Source of the DNA: JABWBD01 sp040768665
GTDB lineage: Bacteria; Planctomycetota; Planctomycetia; Pirellulales; Thermoguttaceae
Assembly (NCBI GenBank): GCA_040768665.1
Contig: JAXGMN010000059.1
Span: forward strand, 14,561-78,560
Direction of reading: 5' to 3'
DNA length: 64,000 nt
Shown: in pieces, positions 44,531 through 52,146 of the stretch
Numbering within the stretch: position 1 is the stretch's first letter
Layout: every line of letters starts with the position of its first letter
Position numbers and translations under genes: made by a program
Notes under the pieces: generated by a model
The model's database searches: none
Told to the model about the DNA's origin: nothing
Seen by the model: only the letters and a program-made list of their open reading frames with translations

Positions 44531-46305
44531 GGTCGGATCATTGTGTCGGCGAAGTAGTGGAGGAGTCGGCGGAGCTCGCCGTGGTCGACCAGGTCGGCAA
44601 CTTCGCGGGCCCGCTGGTCGTGCCTGGCAATCAGGGCGGTAGCCTTCTCGTGAACCCCGGCGCGGTCGTACAGTTCGCGGATGCGGTGGAGCGCCCCGTT
44701 CTCCGCGCCACCCGTGACGAGCGATTCCAGCTTCACCTGGTCAGCCGGACCGAGGGCCTCCATGGCCAGCGCCCAGAGCACGGTCGGACGGCCGCCGACG
44801 AGGTCCGTTGCCTTCACCCGCTTGTTGGCCCGGTTTGGGCTCCAGTCTTCCAAATCGTTGAGGATCTGATACGCAACTCCGAGATGCCGCGAGAACCGGG
44901 CAACGGCCTGGTGAAACGGATCGGCCGTGCCCGCCATGCGAATTCCGGAGTAGAGCGCCGCTTCGAAGGCCGGGGCGGTTTTCAGCGCATAGATTTTCAG
45001 CGCATCCAACGGCGCGAGGCGCTTCTGCTTCGCGTCGCGCCACGCGAGTTCCGCGCCCTGGCCCTCGCAGAGCCGAGTGTGGGCCTCGCCGAGGTGCAAG
45101 AGGATATCCGCGACGACGCCGGAACCCAGGTCGCCTTGCTGCGCAGCCACGAGTCGATAGCCGAGCCCGATCAGGTAGTCGCCCACGTTCACGGCCGTGG
45201 AAAGCCCGTACTGTCGGTGCAACGTGGGCAGGCCATACCGATAGGCGTCGTTGTCTTCAATGTCGTCGTGAACCAGCGACGCCTTATGGAAGACCTCAAT
45301 GCCCAGGGCGATTCGCTTGACGGCGTCGGGCAATGCGTCCGCGTACCGGTCGCCTTCAGGACCGGCGGCCAGACCGCCGGTCATCGCATCGTAGGCAGCC
45401 AGCGTGATAAAGGGGCGAAGATGCTTTCCGCCACGAATGAGGAAGTCTCTCGCCAGCGTCTCCGTGGCGGCGATCGGATCCAGCCCGGCCAAGCCTTCGT
45501 TGCTCTGGGCGAGCGAAGGTCCGCTGCGCGTGCGGGGCACGAGACGGTCGAGTTGGGCGGCGTCGAACATTCCGGCAGCGGAACGGAGGAGGTGCATCCA
45601 CGTCCTTGTCCGCGATTGCCCCGCCGTATAGGGCGTGGCGATCATTTCGCGGATCCAGTCCTCGTCGGAGTCACTGTCGCTGCACGTGCCGGTGAAGAGG
45701 GGGACTGCCATCGAGGGAAGACCGACGAGCAGGACCTTGTCGAGCGCTTTTTCGAGCGAATTCAGGCAGGCGACGCCCAGCACTGCATCCACCTCGCCGG
45801 CGAGAAGGATCTGCATCACGATCGGAGAGCCTTCCGCGATCAGGACGTGATAGCCCATGTTTTCCGCAAGGGTCCGCAGTTCACCGAGGAGGCAACCGCC
45901 GCAGGCCCGGCATTGGAGCCCGAACTGGTCGTACTCGGCCCGGCATGTCTCGGCGTTGCGCATGCAGTGCGGAAGCAGGAGGAGTCGCCTCTGCGGTGGA
46001 ATGGCCGTCACATGATCGCGCCAGAAAGCGCTGTTCAGGGCGACCATCGTCCAACCGACGAAGTCATCGGGCAGGTCCATCTCTGCCAAGATCTGCCGGG
46101 CATGAGCTTCGATCTCATGCCTGGCGAGGGGGCGTGACTTGTCGATCTGGTCGGCCACTGCGACGGCCCGGCTGCGGATTCGTTGGCGGGTTGCGCGGTC
46201 GAGGGGCACCTGCTTGCACCGATTTGTACCGCGGGGTTCAAGGGCGATCGGGGCAATCGGCCTGGCAGGTGCTGGCGTTTGAGTCGGGCGGGATAGCGGG
46301 GGCAA
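44527..46305 (-). CDS. DUF116 domain fused to a polyprenyl (isoprenyl) diphosphate synthase
   Basis: About 592 residues. The first part (residues 60-220) is a DUF116 domain: RRLLLLPHCMRNAETCRA, then CRACGGCLLGELRTLAENMGYHVLIAEG and VLGVACLNSLEKAL, with conserved cysteines that could bind metal. The second part (about 260-590) is a trans-isoprenyl diphosphate synthase: FLIRGGKHLRPF, first aspartate-rich motif VHDDIEDND (about residue 347), and a second one changed to NDLED (YQILNDLEDW). It should lengthen isoprenyl chains. The start is uncertain: the open frame begins with a TTG at 46374 overlapping the cyclase; TTG 46305 has GAGAGG upstream and was taken, GTG 46209 is another option. Overlaps the glycosyltransferase start by four bases. 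Confidence 0.85.
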   Translation of the reverse strand: MPPLSRPTQTPAPARPIAPIALEPRGTNRCKQVPLDRATRQRIRSRAVAVADQIDKSRPLARHEIEAHARQILAEMDLPDDFVGWTMVALNSAFWRDHVTAIPPQRRLLLLPHCMRNAETCRAEYDQFGLQCRACGGCLLGELRTLAENMGYHVLIAEGSPIVMQILLAGEVDAVLGVACLNSLEKALDKVLLVGLPSMAVPLFTGTCSDSDSDEDWIREMIATPYTAGQSRTRTWMHLLRSAAGMFDAAQLDRLVPRTRSGPSLAQSNEGLAGLDPIAATETLARDFLIRGGKHLRPFITLAAYDAMTGGLAAGPEGDRYADALPDAVKRIALGIEVFHKASLVHDDIEDNDAYRYGLPTLHRQYGLSTAVNVGDYLIGLGYRLVAAQQGDLGSGVVADILLHLGEAHTRLCEGQGAELAWRDAKQKRLAPLDALKIYALKTAPAFEAALYSGIRMAGTADPFHQAVARFSRHLGVAYQILNDLEDWSPNRANKRVKATDLVGGRPTVLWALAMEALGPADQVKLESLVTGGAENGALHRIRELYDRAGVHEKATALIARHDQRAREVADLVDHGELRRLLHYFADTMIRP

Positions 46306-46318
46306 GGATGGAAGCCTC

Positions 46319-48160
46319 TCAGCAGGCGGAGTCGTGATCCAAGGTGGGTTGTTCTTCGTCGAGCCCGGGCACAATCCGTTGCACCGCCCGGCCCAGGGCT
46401 GCCGCCGTAAAAATCACCGGGTACAACTTCTCATAATACCAAAGCTTGGCAAAGTAGAAACCGATCGGGGACGGTTCGCGGTGCCGGTGCGACTGGACGG
46501 CCGCCAACAGCCAGGTAAGTCCTTTTCCTAAAGAGGGTTCCATCAGGGGGTCGGGGAGGACGGCCGCCAAGGCTTCGACGGCAACGGCCGTCTCTTCGAC
46601 GCTGGACACATGCCCCCCGCCGTTGTCGAACGGCAGCGAGGCATCTCCCCACCCGCCATCGGGCTGCTGGTTGGCGACCAGCCATGCGTGACCCCGACGA
46701 GCGACCTCCGACGTCGCGAGGCCGAGATCCGCGAAAGCCAGTAGGACTCGGGCGGTGCCGTATACGGCATTTTCTTCATCCGTTTGATGCTGATTTCCGA
46801 ACCAAAGCGGGATCCAGCTTCCCTCGGACCGCTGTTGGCGCCTGAGGTAGTGCAGGCCGCGGCGGATCGCACGGTCGATTGGGCTGGCAGGTGTCGGCAG
46901 GCGATCTTTCCAGGCGTGCAGTGCGCGGATTGCATGGGCCGTCAGATCCACCCCGCTGCGATCGAACGGCAGAGCACCCCAGCCGCGGCAGAAGGTGGGC
47001 CATCCACCATCGGAGTTCTGCAGGTCGAGTAACCAACGGATGCCCATTTCTGCCGCCGCATCGATTCGGGTCGCTTCGGAGGGGACATGATCTCGAATCG
47101 AGCGGAGCGCCAGCAGGGCTCCCGGGGTATCGTCGGCATCGGGAACACCTCCGCTGAGATCCGTCCACGCCCAGCCGCCCGGGGCTGCGCTGGTGAAAGG
47201 ATGCACTTGGCGATGCTGGCAATGAAGGAGCCACTCGAGCGACTCGGTCGGCATTTCGCCGAAGGCAGCCAAGGCATTGAGCGACAGCGTGGTCGCCCAG
47301 GTCGCGAGGTTGGTATCGATCGGCCATGAACCGTTGCTTCGCACGGAGGCGACAAGAAACTCCACCCCGCGGCGGACCACGGGATGATTGGCCCGGCCTG
47401 TTCCCGCGAGGCTCATTACCACGAAGCTTGTCAAGGGGGTTGCTTCGAGAAAGCCACCACTATCGGGTTGCGTCCGCTCCAGGACGGCGAGACTTCCGGG
47501 GATCGCACGGCGTCGAATTGCGCGGGTGATCGGGTTGAGAGGCTTTCGATGGAGATATCGCGCCTGCCCGATCGCGACCAGCGCGGGGATTGCGTAGCTG
47601 ACTACCGGCAAACGGATTGCGCCGAGGAGTCCGTGCGGCAGGCACGCCAATTCGAACGGGAGCGGGGCGACTTCGTGCCAGGGGACCAGTCCGGCGAGCG
47701 CGCAGTTGGTCAGGATCGGGACGGCAAATGTCTTGTCCTTGCCGTAGCGGCGACGGAGTCCGGCGACGCCGCCTTGGCGCTCGACGTACGTACCGGCACG
47801 GCCAAGTGATTCGGAATAGCGTTCCGCCTGATCTGCCAGATGAAAGGCAGCACGAACAAGCATGGTCGTGGCGATGTTCGAGAGGCTCTTGTCCGTATCG
47901 CCCCAGCCGCCGTCCGGATTCTGCCGGCTCGCCAGATACATCAGTCCGTGCCGGATCATTTCCGTGAAGCACGGGGCGCCGCCATGGCGGTCTACCAGGG
48001 ACAGCGCGCTGACGGCCGTGGCCGTGGAGAGCGCGGAGCTGGATAGCTCCCCGATCCAGTGGCCCGACGAATCCCTCGCGTCGAGCAAGTCCCGGCGCAC
48101 GGTTCGATAGGCGCGGACGAGGTCTTCTGGGTGGATGCTCGAGCAAACGGTTTTCCGCAT
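46319..48160 (-). CDS. Squalene-hopene-cyclase-like class II terpene cyclase
   Basis: 613 residues from the ATG at 48160, close to the usual 630 of bacterial squalene-hopene cyclases. The catalytic DxDD acid motif is intact as Asp341-Ala-Asp343-Asp344 in VPDADDTPGAL. At least six QW-type repeats are visible (QNPDGGWGDTDKSLSN, QPDSGGFLEATP, QNSDGGWPTFCRGWG, QRSEGSWIPLWFG, QQPDGGWGDASLPFD). It should protonate a polyprene and cyclise it. Two-barrel fold, probably membrane-associated. It heads the cluster with the DUF116-polyprenyl synthase, glycosyltransferase and a second repeat protein, so its substrate may be a polyprenyl product of that synthase rather than squalene. An extra 20-codon upstream extension was rejected. 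Confidence 0.9.
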   Translation of the reverse strand: MRKTVCSSIHPEDLVRAYRTVRRDLLDARDSSGHWIGELSSSALSTATAVSALSLVDRHGGAPCFTEMIRHGLMYLASRQNPDGGWGDTDKSLSNIATTMLVRAAFHLADQAERYSESLGRAGTYVERQGGVAGLRRRYGKDKTFAVPILTNCALAGLVPWHEVAPLPFELACLPHGLLGAIRLPVVSYAIPALVAIGQARYLHRKPLNPITRAIRRRAIPGSLAVLERTQPDSGGFLEATPLTSFVVMSLAGTGRANHPVVRRGVEFLVASVRSNGSWPIDTNLATWATTLSLNALAAFGEMPTESLEWLLHCQHRQVHPFTSAAPGGWAWTDLSGGVPDADDTPGALLALRSIRDHVPSEATRIDAAAEMGIRWLLDLQNSDGGWPTFCRGWGALPFDRSGVDLTAHAIRALHAWKDRLPTPASPIDRAIRRGLHYLRRQQRSEGSWIPLWFGNQHQTDEENAVYGTARVLLAFADLGLATSEVARRGHAWLVANQQPDGGWGDASLPFDNGGGHVSSVEETAVAVEALAAVLPDPLMEPSLGKGLTWLLAAVQSHRHREPSPIGFYFAKLWYYEKLYPVIFTAAALGRAVQRIVPGLDEEQPTLDHDSAC

Positions 48161-48190
48161 CGTATGCCTGTTGTCCGCGTTTGGTTTCTT

Positions 48191-48293
48191 ATTACCTCGG
48201 CACGAAAGAGAATCACACACTCGCCGTAGGACGGATCGGCAATCCGTCCTACAAGAACGTGGCCTCCGTGAGGATCTTTCGTGCCGGGGTAAT
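48191..48293. repeat. 103-bp nested palindrome upstream of the cyclase operon
   Basis: Outer arms attacctcggcacgaaag (48191-48208) and ctttcgtgccggggtaat (48276-48293) match at 17 of 18 positions. A separate inner hairpin joins gtaggacggat (48226-48236) to atccgtcctac (48242-48252). It lies in the divergent gap between the cyclase and the isomerase-like gene. Possibly a repeat element; I did not find a second copy in the window. Confidence 0.7.
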
Positions 48294-48427
48294 ACCTTTT
48301 ATTCTGGCAGGCGGGAGCGGCGCTTTTCAACAGAAAACCACTGCCGCTTGCTCCGGGGATTGGCAGGGAGTTATCATGGCCCTATCGCAACGACCTTTTT
48401 CCCGGTCATTTCCACGGAGACCCACCT

Positions 48428-49303
48428 ATGTTCGCTCCCTGCCGCACCAGTCGCCGTCGATTCCTTAAACAGTGTGCCGCCGCCGGCGCGCTGGCTACCT
48501 CTCCGGTGCTCGCGCCATCCTTTGGATTTGGCAAGGATTGGTCTGCCAAGGGACTTCGCTTGGGCTCGTGCATGCTCAGCCTGGAGGAAGCGCACCAGAT
48601 CGGACTTGAGGGCGCTGAGGCTCGCACCAAGTTGGTGGGGGACGATCTTGACGTGGCCGACCCGGCAGTCCTCCAGGAGTACAAGGACGCGATGAAGAAG
48701 ACGGGGCTGCCGGTTTCCTCTCTGATGCTGGGGATAATGAACTCGTATCCGCTGGCCAGCGATCCGCGTGCGCCGAAGTGGCTGGACCAGTCGATCGACG
48801 CCGCCAAGGCGCTCGGCGCCGGCGTGGTCCTCATTGCGTTCTTCAGCAAAGGCAATTTGCTGGCAGAAGACGGATCGTTGAAGAAGGGCGACATGGACGT
48901 CGCGGTTGAGCGGATCAAGGCGGCTGCCGGGAAAGCCAAGCAGGCCGGCGTCGTCCTGGGGATCGAGAACCTTCTTTCCGCTCGGCAAAACGCCGACATG
49001 CTGGACCGTATCGGCAGCGAGGCGGTTCGGGTCTATTACGACGTCGGCAACACGACCGGCCAGGGATACGATGTGCCGGCGGAAATCCGGTTCCTCAAGG
49101 ATCGAATCGCGATCTTCCACTTCAAAGACAACCCGCATTATCTGGGGGAAGGGAACGTGCGGTTCGAGGCAATCGCCGACGCGATTCGCGACATCGGCTA
49201 TCGCGGCTGGATCGTTCTGGAGACCACCAGTCCGTCGAAAGACAAGCTTGCCGATGCCCGGCGGAACGCCGCGTTCGTCCGCAAACTGTTCGGGATGGGA
49301 TGA
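48428..49303 (+). CDS. Tat-exported xylose-isomerase-like TIM-barrel protein (sugar isomerase/epimerase family)
   Basis: 291 residues. Twin-arginine signal TSRRRFLKQCAAAGALATSP. The barrel has GVVLGIENLLSARQNADML with the metal-ligand glutamate, VRVYYDVGNTTGQG with aspartate, then IFHFKDNPHYLGEG and GWIVLETTSPSKD with further ligands; these are the usual acidic and histidine metal ligands of the AP-endonuclease-2/xylose-isomerase-like superfamily. Such exported proteins isomerise or epimerise sugars and are very common in planctomycetes. It stands alone, followed after 28 bases by a family A repeat. Substrate unknown. Confidence 0.9.
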   Translation: MFAPCRTSRRRFLKQCAAAGALATSPVLAPSFGFGKDWSAKGLRLGSCMLSLEEAHQIGLEGAEARTKLVGDDLDVADPAVLQEYKDAMKKTGLPVSSLMLGIMNSYPLASDPRAPKWLDQSIDAAKALGAGVVLIAFFSKGNLLAEDGSLKKGDMDVAVERIKAAAGKAKQAGVVLGIENLLSARQNADMLDRIGSEAVRVYYDVGNTTGQGYDVPAEIRFLKDRIAIFHFKDNPHYLGEGNVRFEAIADAIRDIGYRGWIVLETTSPSKDKLADARRNAAFVRKLFGMG

Positions 49304-49331
49304 CTCGCCAGGCCGGATTGCTGAACCACCT

Positions 49332-49456
49332 GTAACCGTTCACGCTCGCGGAAGAGAGGGGACAGGTCTATCGTTTTCGGCCAACGGCTTTGACGCTGAA
49401 ACACCCGAATTGGCCGAAAAATGGACCAGTCCCCGGCCGTGGACGTGAACGGTTAC
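49332..49456. repeat. REP-like palindromic repeat, family A, 125 bp
   Basis: Ends gtaaccgttcacgctcgcgg and ccgtggacgtgaacggttac. The inner core GGGGACAGGTCTATCGTTTT opposes GGCCGAAAAATGGACCAGTC. It shows more changes than the copies at 26201 and 36254 (for example CTATCG against CCATGT). An open frame runs through it into the symporter gene but is not a real start. Confidence 0.88.
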
Positions 49457-49512
49457 AACCACCTTTGCCGATCGTCGAGCGGCCGTTTTCTCGACGGCTT
49501 TGGAGACGCCGC

Positions 49513-51876
49513 ATGCTCAGAATACTCCCACTTGCGCTAACGGGGTTGGTTCTCCTTGCGCCCGCGACGCCCGTGTGGGCAGCCGGCACGGGGACGGCGG
49601 CGGAAGCCGCCGGTTCGGTCCGGGTCAGCGGACTGGATCTGGCGATCATCTTCGTCTACCTCATCGGCATCGTTGTGCTGGGTTGCTGGGCCGGGATGCG
49701 GCGGAAGGGGTCGCAGGGGAGCGACTACTTCCTGGCCGGCAAGTCGCTCTCCTGGCAGGTGATCGGGTTGGCCCTGTTCGCGACGAACATCTCGACCATT
49801 CACCTGGTCAGCTTCGCGCAGAACGGCTTCACATCGGGGCTGACTTACGGCAATTTCGAGTGGATGGCCGCATTCACGCTGGTCGTGCTGGCGCTGTTTT
49901 TCGCGCCGTTTTACCTTCGCTCGCAGGTTGCGACACTCCCCGACTTCATGGAGAAACGCTACAGCCGCGGCAGCCGCGACTTCCTGGCGGTTCTTTCGAT
50001 TTTCTCGGCCATTGCCGTGCACATCGGATTCTCTCTGCATACCGGCGCCATCGTGTTGGAAGGGACAATTCTGCAATCGTTGGGATGGGAGGTTGCTCAG
50101 GGCTCGCCGAACTTCTTCTATTACCACCTGCTGACGATCGTGGTGCTTTGCGGAGTGACGGCGATCTACACGATCGTCGGGGGCCTGCTGGCCGTGGTGC
50201 TTACGGAATCGATCCAGACCATCGTGCTGTTGGTCGGCGCGATCTGCATCACCGCGATCGGCTACCACATGGTTGGCGGCTGGGCCGAACTGAAGGCGAA
50301 CGTCCATCCGGTCAACCTGACGATCCTCCGGCCTTCGACCGACCCGACCGGCATCACATGGTATGCGGTTTTCCTGGGCTATCCGGTCCTGGGGGTCTGG
50401 TACTGGTGCACGGACCAGACGATCGTGCAGCGCGTGCTCGGGGCCAAAGACGAGAACCACGCGCAGGTCGGCCCGCTGTTCGCCGGCTTCATCAAGATTT
50501 TGCCGGTTTTTCTCTTCGTGCTCCCCGGCGTCATGGCGTTGGCCCTAGTCAATATGGGGAAGATCCCGCCGCTGCCGGTCAATGCCGACGGTTCGCCGAT
50601 GACCGAGCGGACCTATACCCACATGATCAAAACCATGCTTTGGCCCGGGATGCAGGGGATCGTCATCGCCGCGATGCTGGCGGCCCTGATGAGCACCGTC
50701 TCCGGCGCGCTGAACTCGATCGCCACGCTGGTTAGTTACGACATCTACAAGCGTTGGCGGCCGCAAACCGACGACAAGAAGCTCGTCTGGATCGGTCGCA
50801 TGGCGACGTTCGCTGCGATGTGCGTGGCCATCGTCTGGTCGACGGCGATCAGCGGATTGGGAACGACGATTTTCCAGGCCATGGTCGACGTCTTTCCGGT
50901 CGTGGCCCCGCCGACGGCGGTGGTCTTCCTCTGGGGAGTCTTCTGGCGGCGGACGTCCGCCCAGGCGGCGTTTTGGACACTGATCGGCGGATCGGTCGTA
51001 GGGATGGTCCTTTACGTGCTGAAGCTCCTGGGGAACTTCGGGGTGCTCGACGGCCGCGTGTACCCCTGGCTCAGCGCCAACGGACTCGGTTCAATCCAGC
51101 CCAACCTCGACGCGATCCTGGCGATCAACAGCCTCTTCATGTCGTTCATCCTTTTCGCGCTGGAGTCGGTGTTTATCTTTCTGTTTTCGCTTGCCTTTCC
51201 CCACCGCCACACGGCCGAGAGCGAGTCCCTCGTGTGGCGCTCACCCTGGCAGGCATTGCGGCGGAGCGAAACCACGTGGCGCGGAGTGCTCGATTTCCGC
51301 GTCCTCTCGCTGCTGCTCATTGCGACAATGGTCGCACTGTATTTCGCGTTCTCCAGCGATGTAACCCACTACCCGATCGCCGGAGACGTCACCCTGGAAG
51401 GCAAACCGGTAATCGGGGCGGTCGTCTACCTGGATACCGAGGACGACCGACTGGACGCGGAATTGCCTACCGGGCTGTCGGGCACCTACGCCTTTGGCAC
51501 CACGGAGCGTGCGGGTGGCGCTCCCGCGGGAACGCATTACCGCGTACGGATCGAGCCGAAGCACGACTACCTGGTTTTGATGGACCGGGGGCAGACGGGT
51601 CAAGTGGCTCAGGTGCTGGCGTTCATGCCAACGGGCACGTTTGTCGAGGAGCGGACGGAAGGAGGCCAACGGCAGTTCGTCATCGGGACGGAGCAAGGGA
51701 AGGTCGTTCCTGTTGCGGGCGATGCACTCGTGCAGGTTCTGAAGGCCACCGATGTGCCGGAAAGGTACTGGGCGCAGGAGTCTTCGGGGCTCGATTTCAT
51801 GGTGCGCGCCGGACCGGTGGAGGTCGACCTGGAGCTCAGACGTGGTGGCGGGGCGACAGGAAACAGCAGCCGCTGA
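49513..51876 (+). CDS. Sodium/solute symporter (SSS family) with C-terminal transthyretin-like domain
   Basis: 787 residues from the ATG at 49513 (TTTGGAG eight bases upstream). A signal peptide precedes 13-14 predicted membrane helices (residues 40-620) typical of the SSS/SGLT fold, including ALFATNISTIHLVSFAQNGF around the sodium site and YWCTDQTIVQRVLGAKDE. Unusually, the last membrane segment (LLLIATMVALYFAFSS) is followed by about 170 residues of exported beta sandwich, GDVTLEGKPVIGAVVYLD onward, resembling carboxypeptidase-regulatory/transthyretin-like domains. It should co-import a sugar or similar solute with Na+. The extra domain may bind the ligand or cell wall. The plus-frame upstream of 49513 is repeat DNA. 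Confidence 0.9.
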   Translation: MLRILPLALTGLVLLAPATPVWAAGTGTAAEAAGSVRVSGLDLAIIFVYLIGIVVLGCWAGMRRKGSQGSDYFLAGKSLSWQVIGLALFATNISTIHLVSFAQNGFTSGLTYGNFEWMAAFTLVVLALFFAPFYLRSQVATLPDFMEKRYSRGSRDFLAVLSIFSAIAVHIGFSLHTGAIVLEGTILQSLGWEVAQGSPNFFYYHLLTIVVLCGVTAIYTIVGGLLAVVLTESIQTIVLLVGAICITAIGYHMVGGWAELKANVHPVNLTILRPSTDPTGITWYAVFLGYPVLGVWYWCTDQTIVQRVLGAKDENHAQVGPLFAGFIKILPVFLFVLPGVMALALVNMGKIPPLPVNADGSPMTERTYTHMIKTMLWPGMQGIVIAAMLAALMSTVSGALNSIATLVSYDIYKRWRPQTDDKKLVWIGRMATFAAMCVAIVWSTAISGLGTTIFQAMVDVFPVVAPPTAVVFLWGVFWRRTSAQAAFWTLIGGSVVGMVLYVLKLLGNFGVLDGRVYPWLSANGLGSIQPNLDAILAINSLFMSFILFALESVFIFLFSLAFPHRHTAESESLVWRSPWQALRRSETTWRGVLDFRVLSLLLIATMVALYFAFSSDVTHYPIAGDVTLEGKPVIGAVVYLDTEDDRLDAELPTGLSGTYAFGTTERAGGAPAGTHYRVRIEPKHDYLVLMDRGQTGQVAQVLAFMPTGTFVEERTEGGQRQFVIGTEQGKVVPVAGDALVQVLKATDVPERYWAQESSGLDFMVRAGPVEVDLELRRGGGATGNSSR

Positions 51877-52146
51877 CCCGGGGCGTGGCGCATGGCTGCA
51901 ACCGAATTGCGCTCTGAACCTGGGAGGGTGAAAAGTCGACCACGGCTCGGATGGTTGACATGGGTGTGGAAAGTACGGGTTGCGGAGCAAACGCTGAGAA
52001 TGGCCGCAGCCGCACTCCGCGCTACAAATGGGGGGCCTGCTGATGGTAAAAACCTCCCATGAGGTATAGTTCGTATAGTGCGCCAGTACTTCTCGTTCCG
52101 ATCTTCTCTGAGCACACCACATTCTCGCCTACTCCCGAGGGATCGC

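Noticed and set aside
46319..48220. Twenty-codon upstream extension of the cyclase
   Set aside because: The extension reads through a palindrome and no family member has such a leader.
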